Source: Heyndrickxia coagulans 36D1 (GTDB lineage: Bacteria; Bacillota; Bacilli; Bacillales; Bacillaceae_C). Taken from it: a stretch of DNA of 64,000 nt. The position numbers and the translations under genes were made by a program. Numbering within the stretch: the first letter of the stretch is position 1; the number at the start of each line of letters is the position of its first letter. Below the pieces are notes generated by a model that was not told where the DNA came from, did not search any database, and saw nothing but the letters and a program-made list of their open reading frames with translations. The stretch is from assembly GCF_000169195.2 (NCBI RefSeq), contig NC_016023.1:868001-932000 (forward strand), written 5' to 3'. This document shows, piece by piece, positions 8,749 to 17,399 of the stretch.

Positions 8749-10410
8749 TTATCCCTGTATCTTCTTTAAATACCGGTACAAGGTAGCCAAACTGATGCCC
8801 AAATCCGCTGCTGTTTTTTTCTTTCCCTCTGTACTCCAGCCGTTTCGCTCCAACAATTCCAGCACTTTCCTTTTCTCCAGTCTGGTTTGATAATGATTTG
8901 TCCGTTTCGGTTTTACAGATGGAGGAAATGATTTTGCCCCTCTTTGTAAAGAGGATGGGAGGCTTTCCAATGTTACCGTGTCCCCAATCTGCAATTCCAC
9001 AAAATGGCGGACCACATTTTGCAACTCCCGGATATTTCCCGGCCAATCATATTGCATAAGCCTGTCGAGTGTTTCTGCCGCTAAATTTTTCGAATCTCTG
9101 TTCAAATCTTTTGAAAACTTTTGAATAAAATGCTCAATCAGGATAGGCAGGTCTTCTTTTCTTGCCCTGAGTGGCGGAATATAAATGGGAATCACGCTGA
9201 TCCGGTAATACAAATCTTCCCGAAATTCTCCCTTTCTGATCAATTCCTCCAAATTCCGGTGTGTTGCTGTGATAATGCGGACATCGATCTTCCTGCTTTT
9301 GTTTGATCCAATCCTTTCCAAAGTTTTTTCCTGTAACACCCGGAGTATTTTTGCCTGCAGATACAAGGACATATCTCCGATTTCGTCTAAAAACAGCGTG
9401 CCGTGATTGGCCAGTTCAAAGCGCCCCGGTTTTTCTTTTTCCGCTCCCGTAAAGGCCCCTTTTTCATAGCCAAACAGTTCGCTTTCCAGTAAGTTTTCAG
9501 GTATCGCCGCACAGTTTAAGGCAACAAAAGGCTGATTTTTTCGCTCACTTTCATGATGGATGGCCTGGGCAAACATTTCCTTTCCCGTCCCGCTCTCGCC
9601 GCGCAGCATGATGGTTACATCGCTTTTCGACACCCTTTTTGCCGACTGGATCGTCTGTTTTAAAATCTCACTTACACCGAGAATATCTTCAAAATGGTAA
9701 AGGCGCCGGCCGGCCTGCTCCGGTTTTTCTGTCTTCTTTGATTTCAAAAGGATCATATACGAGACAATCCCCTGTTTGTTTTTTACCAGTTGAATGGTGG
9801 CAAAATAGGCTTCTCCCTTAATTCTCGGCACTTGCACCACCGTCTCATCCTTTTCTTTCCCACTTTTGATGCTTTCCCATTTTTCCTTTGTGATATATTG
9901 CGTAATCTTTTCACCCATTAAGGTGGTCCTTCTTTTGCGAAAAAGCGAAGCCATATGTTCATTCATTTCTTGGATCCTTCCGTCTTGATCCACTAGACAA
10001 AAAGGCTCGGTGATCGATTGAATCAGTTTCCGGGTTTCGAGATGGATCTCCCCGAACTTTTTTTGCCATGTTTCCCTTTCTAATTTCTCAGCCACCCACT
10101 GGCATGCCAGTTCTGACAATAACTTCAAGTATTGAATGTCCCGGGCGAACCTTTCTTTCTCGCCCTGTTTCGGCCGCAACAATAAGACGGAGACCACTTT
10201 CATCTCCCGAACAATTGGAAAATAGTAAACGGCTCCCGCCTCTTCCCGTCCGGCATCCATACTTACGCCCGATTTGAAAATTTCTTTTATATACGCTTGA
10301 TCCAAACCCCCACACTGCAACAACGCATCCTTTTCCTTTATCTCAACAAAACCCGGAGTAGCGAAAAAAAAGGCTTCATTTAATGACTGTTCAAATTTGG
10401 TGTATGGCAT
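8749..10410 (-). CDS. Sigma-54-dependent transcriptional activator (sensor-PAS-AAA+-Fis HTH)
   Basis: The protein is 553 residues from the ATG at 10410, which has a GGAGGG site; an earlier start would add 25 unlikely residues. Domains in order: an N-terminal GAF-like sensing region (about 1-110), a PAS domain (about 125-225), the AAA+ core with Walker A GESGTGKE (271-278), the sigma-54 contact loop GAFTGA (318-323) and Walker B 'GTLFLDEIGD' (337-346), and a C-terminal Fis-type helix-turn-helix. It lies immediately upstream of the sigma-54-driven DUF917/HyuA operon on the same strand and is very likely its regulator, with the ligand sensed by the N-terminal domains. It is not a phospho-receiver type response regulator. 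Confidence 0.92.
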   Translation of the reverse strand: MPYTKFEQSLNEAFFFATPGFVEIKEKDALLQCGGLDQAYIKEIFKSGVSMDAGREEAGAVYYFPIVREMKVVSVLLLRPKQGEKERFARDIQYLKLLSELACQWVAEKLERETWQKKFGEIHLETRKLIQSITEPFCLVDQDGRIQEMNEHMASLFRKRRTTLMGEKITQYITKEKWESIKSGKEKDETVVQVPRIKGEAYFATIQLVKNKQGIVSYMILLKSKKTEKPEQAGRRLYHFEDILGVSEILKQTIQSAKRVSKSDVTIMLRGESGTGKEMFAQAIHHESERKNQPFVALNCAAIPENLLESELFGYEKGAFTGAEKEKPGRFELANHGTLFLDEIGDMSLYLQAKILRVLQEKTLERIGSNKSRKIDVRIITATHRNLEELIRKGEFREDLYYRISVIPIYIPPLRARKEDLPILIEHFIQKFSKDLNRDSKNLAAETLDRLMQYDWPGNIRELQNVVRHFVELQIGDTVTLESLPSSLQRGAKSFPPSVKPKRTNHYQTRLEKRKVLELLERNGWSTEGKKKTAADLGISLATLYRYLKKIQG

Positions 10411-10794
10411 CTGCAACTCCCTCCAAAAACTCTTTCCCGTAATCATAGCACGATGATTAAATGTTTCACAAATCCGTGTTACCAAAGGTATGTACCAAAC
10501 TTCTCTCGTTAGGGTTTAAATATCGGGTATTCCAAGATACTCTTTTTGTACATTTTCGACTACTCTGCTTTTCTAGCTCTCCTGGGTCAGTCCGGGCTGT
10601 TCAGAAATGCCATTATGCAAAAAGACAACATGGGGTACAACGAAAAGAGGTCGGTTACACCCCCCATTTTTTCATCATCGATAAATCATGATTGATGATT
10701 TTCTGGAAAATATAGATATTTCTTGCTATAATTATTACTGGGAAGAAATAACCCATTTTGGTTGCTTCTTCTTGTTATAGAGGGAGGGTTAACT
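10411..10794. other. Intergenic region before the ABC transporter
   Basis: This 384-bp stretch separates the divergent activator and ABC genes. I see no convincing gene. Its only clear signal is the promoter at 10704-10732. No regulator gene of the GntR (YtrA) type, which often precedes such ABC pairs, is present. Confidence 0.6.
10704..10732 (+). promoter_or_regulatory. Extended -10 promoter of the ABC operon
   Basis: TGCTATAAT gives an extended -10 with a perfect TATAAT (10727-10732). A weak -35 TGGAAA lies 17 bp upstream. The TTG start of the ABC gene follows 62 nt later with a GGGAGGG site. Confidence 0.65.
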
Positions 10795-11670
10795 TTGGGA
10801 TATGCATTAGAAATTGAAGGCTTGTATAAGTCATTCTCCAAGTCCCGCTTCGCTTTAAAGGACATATCTTTTTCCGTACCCTACGGATCAATTACAGGAT
10901 TTATTGGCGAAAACGGCGCGGGGAAAACATCTACAATGGGAGCAATCCTGCGAACGTTACATATCGATAGCGGATGCATAAAAATCTTCGGAGAAAGAAT
11001 GGCTGAAGCAAAAAAGGAAATAAACAACCATATCGACGTGGTATATGATGCAATGAATTTTTCCGGTAATTTGGATGTGATAAAGTTATCGAAAGTATTC
11101 AGTCGTGTTTATCATCATTGGGATAACGAAAAATATTTTAATTATATTGATCGCTTTTCGCTTCCTAAAAAACAAAAAATAAAAAGCTTTTCACGAGGGA
11201 TGGCGATGGAGCTCTCGATCGCTGTTGCTCTTTCACATGGTGCGAGATTGTTAATATTAGACGAGGCAACATCAGGGCTAGATCCTGTAGGAAGGGAAGA
11301 CGTATTAGAAGTACTGCTAAAATTTGCAAGAGATCAGAAAGGTGCTATTTTGTTATCATCCCATATCACCAGCGATATTGAAAAGATTGCGGATACCCTG
11401 GTTTTTATAAAAAAAGGTGAAATTATTTTAAACACAAGTAAGGATGACCTTTTAAATAACTATGCGATCATAGAATGTAAACAGCATGAGTTAAATGACT
11501 TGCGTTTAAATGGCGTTATTGCATATAAAAACCAAACAGATTATGTGGATGTGCTTGTTTCAAATAAAAATGAGCTGCCTGCAAAATTTCATAAAAAGAA
11601 TTCTTCCATCGATGATATTACCTTATTACTGATGAAAGGAGAAAGTTATGAAGGGACTCATTTTAAATAA
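10795..11670 (+). CDS. ABC transporter ATP-binding protein
   Basis: The protein is 291 residues if translation begins at TTG 10795, which has GGGAGGG just upstream; the frame is open 33 nt further but without a site. It shows Walker A 'GENGAGKTS', the signature 'SFSRGMAMELSIA', Walker B 'LLILDEATSGLDP' and the H-loop 'LLSSHITSDI'. This is the YtrB/BcrA-like group of ABC-2 exporters. It overlaps the next gene, a small ABC-2 permease, by 23 nt. The cargo is unknown; drug, peptide or lipid export are all possible. Confidence 0.9.
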   Translation: MGYALEIEGLYKSFSKSRFALKDISFSVPYGSITGFIGENGAGKTSTMGAILRTLHIDSGCIKIFGERMAEAKKEINNHIDVVYDAMNFSGNLDVIKLSKVFSRVYHHWDNEKYFNYIDRFSLPKKQKIKSFSRGMAMELSIAVALSHGARLLILDEATSGLDPVGREDVLEVLLKFARDQKGAILLSSHITSDIEKIADTLVFIKKGEIILNTSKDDLLNNYAIIECKQHELNDLRLNGVIAYKNQTDYVDVLVSNKNELPAKFHKKNSSIDDITLLLMKGESYEGTHFK

Positions 11671-12286
11671 TTTGTATTCTATAGATAAAAGCATCAAATT
11701 TTCATTGCTTATATCTACAGCAGCCATCATTCCGCTTATTATAAGCGGAAATCCCACGGCGTTGAAGATCGCTGTGTTATTACCATTTTTAATTATACCC
11801 ATGAATGCATTTGAAGTATTAAAACAGGATAGTATGTCCGGTTGGAATAAATTTGAAATCACGCTTCCGTTGAAAAAAGGCAAAATTATTCAAAGTAAGT
11901 ATATCACATTCTTGCTTTTATTGTTCACGAGTTTGTTATTAACTTTCGTTTTGTTTTATTGTGCAAATATTTTTATCTCACTGACCGTTATGGATGATTT
12001 TTTTAACATTGGGTTACGGGGGATGGGATTGATGTTATGTGCTGCCTCTTTAGTATATCCGTTGACATATATATTTGGAATAGAAAAATCAGATATGATT
12101 ACAATGGGGAGTATAGGTTTCGCCTTTGTAATGTTCTTTTTCATATCCTTTTTGATGAAAGTGTTTATAGGGGAAATGAAGGGAGCTGAGGAGATTTTTT
12201 CTTTAAGTTTCTTATTGGTATCCATTTTTTTATTCATTCTCTCATACGCTACCTCAGTTATGATCTACAGAAAAAAGGAATTTTGA
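11648..12286 (+). CDS. ABC-2 type permease subunit
   Basis: This 212-residue hydrophobic protein has about six predicted membrane helices and a pattern ('LIIPMNAFEVLKQDSMSGW' then 'LPLKKGKIIQSKYI') typical of small ABC-2 permeases whose first cytoplasmic loop carries the 'LP..r..iv.sKy' motif. It overlaps the ATPase gene by 23 nt, so translation is coupled. It should form the membrane channel of the exporter with two copies of the upstream ATPase. Confidence 0.82.
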   Translation: MKGLILNNLYSIDKSIKFSLLISTAAIIPLIISGNPTALKIAVLLPFLIIPMNAFEVLKQDSMSGWNKFEITLPLKKGKIIQSKYITFLLLLFTSLLLTFVLFYCANIFISLTVMDDFFNIGLRGMGLMLCAASLVYPLTYIFGIEKSDMITMGSIGFAFVMFFFISFLMKVFIGEMKGAEEIFSLSFLLVSIFLFILSYATSVMIYRKKEF

Positions 12287-12318
12287 TAAATTAAAAGGAA
12301 AAAAGGAGGATGGAACGA

Positions 12319-12627
12319 ATGACGAAAGTAGTTAAAAATGGGCATGTGAAAGCAACCAAAAAACGGCACGGCTGGTATATTCATCTTTTGATTTTTGTCA
12401 TTGCACAGTTTGTTTTCTTTATATTTGACAATGTTTCCGGATGGAAAAATATTTTTAACCTGAATGATTATGGAAAATGGGCTGTATCCGCACTAAGCCC
12501 GATTTATGATTGGATTCCAATTTATAAAAGTCCGCAATTTAACTTAATATTTGTTATATGGGGTGCTATTTTAATCATAGATTGCCTCATTAGAATGTTT
12601 CCGAAGCGCCAAACCTATTCGCAATGA
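12319..12627 (+). CDS. 2TM-domain small membrane protein
   Basis: The second ATG (12319) is preferred because AAGGAGG sits 8-9 nt upstream, while the ATG at 12310 touches the site. The 102-residue protein has a basic N-terminus, a first helix ('HLLIFVIAQFVFFIF'), a polar loop and a second helix ('FNLIFVIWGAILIID'), the pattern of the 2TM family. It follows the ABC permease by 32 nt and is followed by a terminator, so it is the third gene of that operon. Its role is unknown. Confidence 0.65.
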   Translation: MTKVVKNGHVKATKKRHGWYIHLLIFVIAQFVFFIFDNVSGWKNIFNLNDYGKWAVSALSPIYDWIPIYKSPQFNLIFVIWGAILIIDCLIRMFPKRQTYSQ

Positions 12628-12657
12628 GCGTGAATATTTAAAGCGGATTCACGATGT

Positions 12658-12695
12658 CCCATTCCCCGTTTACAATTATACGGGGGACTTTTTTT
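12658..12695 (+). terminator. Intrinsic terminator of the ABC operon
   Basis: CCCCGT (12664-12669) and ACGGGG (12680-12685) form a short stem, extended by the flanking GTC and GAC. It is followed by a run of seven T residues (12689-12695). Confidence 0.85.
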
Positions 12696-12846
12696 CGATG
12701 TTGGCATATGAGGATCACAGCAGAACTTCGTTAACCGGTAGGCTAACAGCTGGACACACCACCAAGAATACCCATCTTCCGGCTCATCCAACAATACCAT
12801 TTCCTAGCAACGTATACGGGAAACGACTATACAGAGTAAGCTGTTT

Positions 12847-13599
12847 TTAAACAAGCACATGTACTGATTCAACATTTTCGCCATTTTTTACGAAAAAACC
12901 GTTCGCCAAACATCCGGTAACTGAAATACTTACCTTTGATTGCGGCCTTGCCATAGGGCTCACTTTTTCAATTCTTGCTTCATAAACGAAATGTTCCTCC
13001 ATCATCTCATACATAAAGCCACTATAGAAAGCCGGAATATATCCTAATTTATCTTCACCGTTATTAGACAAAACGATTATAGCTTTCTCATCTTCCTTGT
13101 TTGAAGGTTCCAATTGAAAACGCACAGCCGCGCCTTCTTTCAACTGATTAATGACTTTTTCTCCGTCATAGTAGCGCCACCCCGCGATATAAAAGTCAAA
13201 ATTGAACCGGTCTTCAAAAACACTAATCGGGGCAACAAATTCATACGGATCAGTAGCCAGCCGTCCACCAGTAGCCCGCAATAAATCCATTTCTGTATAA
13301 TCCGGAGGTAACCCATAATTTTTTAAAATCTTATCAAAATCCGGTCTTCTTTTATCCGGTAACCGCCGTTCAAATGGCCCAAATAAGCGATCAGAAACGT
13401 ATGTCTTATTCAGATTACGAAATGACAGGTGCGGTTTATATCCATTTTCCAAAGCTTCTTTTAAGGTTCTGCGCTTCCCGCTTAACTCATATGAAAAAAT
13501 GTATTTTCCGCCTTCGTGAAATAAATTGCCAATATGATAGCGCTGCCTTGTCTCCTGATTTTGCCAGATCAGCCATAAAACACATGGATTTTTTTGCAT
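12847..13599 (-). CDS. HipA N-terminal-like and HIRAN domain protein
   Basis: The protein is 250 residues. The first half resembles the HipA N-terminal domain, with 'FGPFERRLPDKRRPDF' near residue 73 and 'DLLRATGGRLATDPYEFV' near 103. The second half (about 130-235) has the HIRAN pattern: 'FYIAGWRYYDG', then 'LKEGAAVRFQLEPSNKEDE', 'KLGYIP', and a final beta strand. HIRAN domains bind DNA ends in helicases, but they also occur in HipA-type modules. The start ATG directly follows the stop of the kinase gene (TGAATG) with AAAGGAGGTG in place. It therefore looks like the separated partner subunit of the upstream HipA kinase. No membrane or signal sequence is seen. Confidence 0.7.
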   Translation of the reverse strand: MQKNPCVLWLIWQNQETRQRYHIGNLFHEGGKYIFSYELSGKRRTLKEALENGYKPHLSFRNLNKTYVSDRLFGPFERRLPDKRRPDFDKILKNYGLPPDYTEMDLLRATGGRLATDPYEFVAPISVFEDRFNFDFYIAGWRYYDGEKVINQLKEGAAVRFQLEPSNKEDEKAIIVLSNNGEDKLGYIPAFYSGFMYEMMEEHFVYEARIEKVSPMARPQSKVSISVTGCLANGFFVKNGENVESVHVLV

Positions 13600-14442
13600 T
13601 CAAGCACCTCCTTTGTACCAGTTCAAGAGCCATTCTTTACGATAGAGGAGTAACTTTTTTACCCATTTTTTGTATGTAGACCTCATCACTTTTTCCGGTA
13701 TGGGGTCTATGATTTCCTGAAGCATCTGCAGGTTTATTTTATTTAATGAATTTATTGATTCTCTGATCTCTAAAGGATAGTATTGTTTGATCACTGTTAA
13801 TAAATCAAGAAAACGCGGCTTCTTTTTTTCAGGCAAGCCTATCAAGGAATAACTACGATTGCTAAAAGCTTTAAACATATTGCAATCTTTGTCCATTAGG
13901 CGGATTCTGTTTTCTTTCAATTGAAATCCCAGAGAAGCGCCATTATCATAAACAGGTGCGATTCTATACTCATTATTATCATATATAATTCCCCAATTGT
14001 CACAATGTCTATCCTGATTTCCAATTAAGGCGTCAAATACAATAATTCCAATGAAATCACGGTTCAATTTAAATTCTGACAGAACACGCATAATATTAAA
14101 AAAGTGGTAATGCTTAAGACTATATCTGTCAAAATCCTCTGCGATATTGAAAAATAAATCTCCACCTTCAAATAGCTCTTCTTGTTTGCTTATAAAATTT
14201 TTCGCCAATGTGGCAACTTTTCCATTTTTCTTAGCCAGTTGCACATCCATTGTGGAGAGGCCGATTGCTCTCCCCACGTCAGATGCTACTTTCTCCGCCC
14301 AAGCTTCTCCCGTGTTTTCCTTTGGCATTTTCAATAGAAAATGCTGGCCAGTCTCCGGATGAGCTAACCAATATTTCTCTCTTGTTCCGGAAACCTGCCT
14401 TTTTTCATCTACTTTCCAATTTGTAACATCCATTAAGCACAT
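13600..14442 (-). CDS. HipA C-terminal-like Ser/Thr kinase (split HipA)
   Basis: The protein is 280 residues with the HipA kinase core. There is a lysine in 'FLLKMP' (residue 38), the catalytic loop 'GNQDRHCDNWGI' (141-152), and the metal-binding 'APVYDNGASLG' (162-172). It lacks the usual HipA N-terminal domain, which appears to be encoded by the next gene. HipA kinases phosphorylate translation components such as glutamyl-tRNA synthetase and are usually held by a HipB-type DNA-binding antitoxin. No HipB-like gene is found on either side here. The gene is preceded by AAAGGTG and begins a two-gene operon with the HIRAN protein. Target and toxicity are not evident from sequence. Confidence 0.78.
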   Translation of the reverse strand: MCLMDVTNWKVDEKRQVSGTREKYWLAHPETGQHFLLKMPKENTGEAWAEKVASDVGRAIGLSTMDVQLAKKNGKVATLAKNFISKQEELFEGGDLFFNIAEDFDRYSLKHYHFFNIMRVLSEFKLNRDFIGIIVFDALIGNQDRHCDNWGIIYDNNEYRIAPVYDNGASLGFQLKENRIRLMDKDCNMFKAFSNRSYSLIGLPEKKKPRFLDLLTVIKQYYPLEIRESINSLNKINLQMLQEIIDPIPEKVMRSTYKKWVKKLLLYRKEWLLNWYKGGA

Positions 14443-14528
14443 CGTTTCACCTTTTAGGAATCTTTATTCCATTATAATTGAACAAGATGCAGTTGTCAGC
14501 CAATGAACTTATTTTTAGTCATTATACG

Positions 14529-14597
14529 TTCGGCCCCCAACCAACTTCATCACAACCTTATAAAGCGCTTACATTTTGGCTGTGATGAAGGTCCGAA
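14529..14597. repeat. Nested inverted repeat of unknown role
   Basis: CTTCATCACA (14545-14554) and TGTGATGAAG (14581-14590) are perfect complements 26 nt apart, and TTCGG/CCGAA (14529-14533, 14593-14597) flank them. An AAGCGCTTA core lies in the loop. There is no T-run, so it is not a classical terminator. It lies between the HipA operon start and the end of the PTS operon. Confidence 0.7.
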
Positions 14598-14647
14598 ACC
14601 ATTAACCTTTGTGAAAAAAGCATGATGATCCTGCAGAACTTGAAATC

Positions 14648-14680
14648 AAAAAAATAGCGGCGTTATGCCGCTATTTTTTC
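14648..14680 (-). terminator. Intrinsic terminator of the PTS/SIS operon
   Basis: AATAGCGGC and GCCGCTATT (14653-14661, 14667-14675) make a 9-bp stem with a 5-nt loop. On the minus strand a run of T residues follows. It sits about 25 nt after the SIS gene stop. Confidence 0.88.
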
Positions 14681-14702
14681 CTAAAAGAACACCTTTCACA
14701 AA

Positions 14703-15758
14703 TCACCGGTCCAGTTTCTTGCTCCCCAGTTTTCTATGGAAATCCTTGTCTTTTGGCGTACTTGGGTCGATCCCTTTTAACTGCGGGACATACGCACAGA
14801 TCAGTTGAACCGGGATGATGTATTCATAAGTTTTATAGAATGGATGATTCAAAAAGTCTGCTTTTAAATCTTTTGGCGTTTCCCGCCCATTTTTGCCAAT
14901 CACATAAATATGGTTTGTCCAATCAGATAATACATTGATCAAGGTCTCAACACGGCCTTCTTCTCCTGTATCGAGAATGATGATGGTGGAGTCTTCGTTA
15001 ACAGCATTGTAAATACCATGAACGAATTCTTCAAATTCATAGCCGGTTACAGGAATACGCATGGTTTCCAGCAGTTTTAATGCACTTTCCAACGTATCGC
15101 CGTAAATTTCTTTTGTCCCGATCACGCGAATATCTTTTGCTGCAGCCAAGTTCTCACGGTTTTGAGACACCCATTGCAATGATTGTTCATAAATGGCAAG
15201 GAAATGGTCGGCATATGCCTCTAATTGGGTGATTTCAGCTGCATAGTCCTCCGCTGATATTCTTCCGTATGATTTCGCCAACTGTAATGCAAATAACGTA
15301 AGATTCAGTTTTGTACAGTAGAATCCCTTTGTTTTTGCGCCGGCCGTTTCTTCCCCGCAACGGACGGTTAAAATATAGTCCGAAATTTCGTCAATGAGGG
15401 CTCCCTCTGTGCCTGCCATTGAAGCAATGCTGCATCCTGCTTCCTTACCGGTTTTCATGGCATGGTATGTTGAATAACTGCTTCCTCCCTGTGAAATACC
15501 GATCAACAATGTTTTGGAAGCATCATCAAGAAATGTTTCCTTGTCAATTTGGAATGGGTAAAACACATCAACATAAATGCCCAGAAAATGCTGCATCAAT
15601 TTTTTCGTCTGAGCAGCAGAATGGTAACTTGTCCCTGATCCTGTCACTACAATCCGGCTAAATTTTTCTTTTCGGACTTCCGCAAATAATTCGTCTGCCC
15701 CTTGAATAATTTCCTTCATTTTTACAGGTGTTTCTTTCATGTAATCTTCAATGTTCAT
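14703..15758 (-). CDS. SIS-domain sugar isomerase/deglycase (FrlB/GfrF-like)
   Basis: The protein is 351 residues with two sugar-isomerase (SIS) domains. The first has 'RIVVTGSGTSYHSA' (near 35) and the phosphate-site 'LIGISQGGSSYSTY' (near 86); the second has 'RVIGTKEIYGDTLESALKLLETMRI' and 'EFEEFVHGIYNAV'. GlmS-like SIS proteins next to Man-family PTS genes and a LevR-like activator recall the gfr/frl operons, where they split phosphorylated Amadori compounds (fructose- or glucose-lysine type) into sugar phosphate plus amine. It is the last gene of this operon. The exact substrate is an inference; an AgaS-like role is the main alternative. Confidence 0.78.
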   Translation of the reverse strand: MNIEDYMKETPVKMKEIIQGADELFAEVRKEKFSRIVVTGSGTSYHSAAQTKKLMQHFLGIYVDVFYPFQIDKETFLDDASKTLLIGISQGGSSYSTYHAMKTGKEAGCSIASMAGTEGALIDEISDYILTVRCGEETAGAKTKGFYCTKLNLTLFALQLAKSYGRISAEDYAAEITQLEAYADHFLAIYEQSLQWVSQNRENLAAAKDIRVIGTKEIYGDTLESALKLLETMRIPVTGYEFEEFVHGIYNAVNEDSTIIILDTGEEGRVETLINVLSDWTNHIYVIGKNGRETPKDLKADFLNHPFYKTYEYIIPVQLICAYVPQLKGIDPSTPKDKDFHRKLGSKKLDR

Positions 15759-15778
15759 GTTTTATCTTCCTTTCATAT

Positions 15779-16591
15779 TTATAATATTTTAACCCAGTGA
15801 AGCAGGATGCCCGCTATCAGGATGCCGACTGTCAGCCATGTAATGCTCACTTTCTTTTTCATCAAATAATAAATTATAAATGTTACAAGAAGCGGCAACA
15901 TATTGGGCAGGATTTTGTCCAATATATCCTGGATGACAACCTTCGCCCCATTTATATCGAATTTCAGGGGAGTCGTAACATTTAACATCGTTGCAACCAT
16001 TCCGCCGACGACAACAAGACCGATCGTGGTGGTAATGGACATGATGCGGTCCATCAGCCCCTGCTTCTGGATTCTTTCCAGAGAATTTACGCCAACCTGG
16101 TATCCGAATTGCAGGCCGAAAATTTTTACTAAAAAGTTTGGAATGTTGTACAAAAGGAAAAACAAAATCGGCCCGAGAATATTTCCCTGTTGCGCAAAAG
16201 AGATGCCAATTCCGGCCGCGATGACCCTGAATGTGCCCCAAAACAGGGAATCACCTATACCAGCTAAAGGGCCCATTAACGATGCCTTGACCGCATTAAT
16301 GGAAGTTTCGTCAAAATTCGGGTCATTGGCATTCTGCTCTTCCATCGCTGCGGAGATGCCCATGATTGCCGGAGCCACAACAGGGGTTGTATTAAACATT
16401 TCCAAGTGCCGCTTTAATGCTGATACCTGTTCATCATGATTCCGGTATAATTTCCGGATGACCGGGATCATGGCGTACGTATAACCTAAGTTCTGCATTC
16501 TTTCATAGTTAAAGGCCCCTTGCAAGGCAAACGATCTCCAAAAAACTTGACGGAGTTCTTTTTTGGTTATTTTGGCTTCACTCAAAGTCAA
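15779..16591 (-). CDS. PTS mannose-family IID component
   Basis: The protein is 270 residues with the EIID-Man pattern: 'FWRSFALQGAFNYERMQNLGYTYAMIPVIRKLY', then 'HLEMFNTTPVVAPAIMG', 'GPLAGIGDSLFWGTFRVI', and C-terminal hydrophobic helices. It pairs with the IIC component to form the membrane channel. The start is TTG (16591, or 16585), overlapping the IIC stop, with a GGAAGGAG site. It belongs to the five-gene IIA-IIB-IIC-IID-SIS operon. Confidence 0.93.
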   Translation of the reverse strand: MTLSEAKITKKELRQVFWRSFALQGAFNYERMQNLGYTYAMIPVIRKLYRNHDEQVSALKRHLEMFNTTPVVAPAIMGISAAMEEQNANDPNFDETSINAVKASLMGPLAGIGDSLFWGTFRVIAAGIGISFAQQGNILGPILFFLLYNIPNFLVKIFGLQFGYQVGVNSLERIQKQGLMDRIMSITTTIGLVVVGGMVATMLNVTTPLKFDINGAKVVIQDILDKILPNMLPLLVTFIIYYLMKKKVSITWLTVGILIAGILLHWVKIL

Positions 16592-17378
16592 TCTCTCCTT
16601 CCGTTAAGTTATCGAAGTCATTTGGGCCGGCCTGGGTGTTGCTGCTTTTTTCATCACGGTTCATCACAACATAGATAATAATGGCGAGACAAGTGCCAAA
16701 TAGAGCAATCGCCGTAATATCCAATTTTAAATAAGAAGCCGCGAGAAAACCGAGGAAGAAAAAGACCACCATTTTTTTTGAGAACAACATATCCAATAAC
16801 AATGCAAACCCGATTGCAGGCAGCAAATTCCCTGCAATGGTTAAACCATCCAAAATGGTTTTCGGCACCGCATTGATTAAGGCTGTTACCTCCTTTGCCC
16901 CCATCAGAATCGCCAGGAAGGTTGGAAGAAAAACACTTAAGAAAAACAGAATTGGCGGGACCCACATCATCAAAGTGACGCCGCGAAAGTTGGCATCTTC
17001 GGCATACTTATCGGCCTTGTGAAGGAAGTAACCGTTCATAATCCGTACCAGCACGCCAAGCGATTGTGCCAGTACTGCAATTGGAACCGCAAGTGCCAGT
17101 GCAACAGCTACGCCATGTCCCGACAAAATGGCAAATGCTGTGCCAAGCACACCGCCTGTGACGACATCCGGTGGCGTTGAGGCGCCGATGCCAGCAATTC
17201 CCATCCAAATCAACTCTAATTGCGCACCAATCATAATGCCGCTCTTTACATCGCCCAATACTAGGCCAACCAATAATCCTGTCACAAGCGGGCGTTCCAG
17301 CATCATGACTCCGAAAATACGCCCATCCAAGATTCCGATGCCGGCAACAATCCCCAACATTAATGCATCGATCAGCAT
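16578..17378 (-). CDS. PTS mannose-family IIC component
   Basis: The protein is about 266 residues and very hydrophobic, with the EIIC-Man signature 'PLVTGLLVGLVLGDVKSGIMIGAQLELIWMGIAGIGASTPPD'. ATG 17378 is preferred over the TTG at 17387 because of spacing from a GGGGG ribosome site. Its 3' end overlaps the IID start. The C-terminal tail after the last helix is charged and somewhat extended. With IID it carries the sugar across the membrane. Confidence 0.92.
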   Translation of the reverse strand: MLIDALMLGIVAGIGILDGRIFGVMMLERPLVTGLLVGLVLGDVKSGIMIGAQLELIWMGIAGIGASTPPDVVTGGVLGTAFAILSGHGVAVALALAVPIAVLAQSLGVLVRIMNGYFLHKADKYAEDANFRGVTLMMWVPPILFFLSVFLPTFLAILMGAKEVTALINAVPKTILDGLTIAGNLLPAIGFALLLDMLFSKKMVVFFFLGFLAASYLKLDITAIALFGTCLAIIIYVVMNRDEKSSNTQAGPNDFDNLTEGEIDFE

Positions 17379-17399
17379 CCAACCCAACCCCCAATCACA

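Noticed and set aside
14556-14570. CcpA (cre) site in the nested repeat loop
   Set aside because: The core AAGCGCTTA fits but one flank lacks the CA expected of the consensus, so the match is too weak to list.
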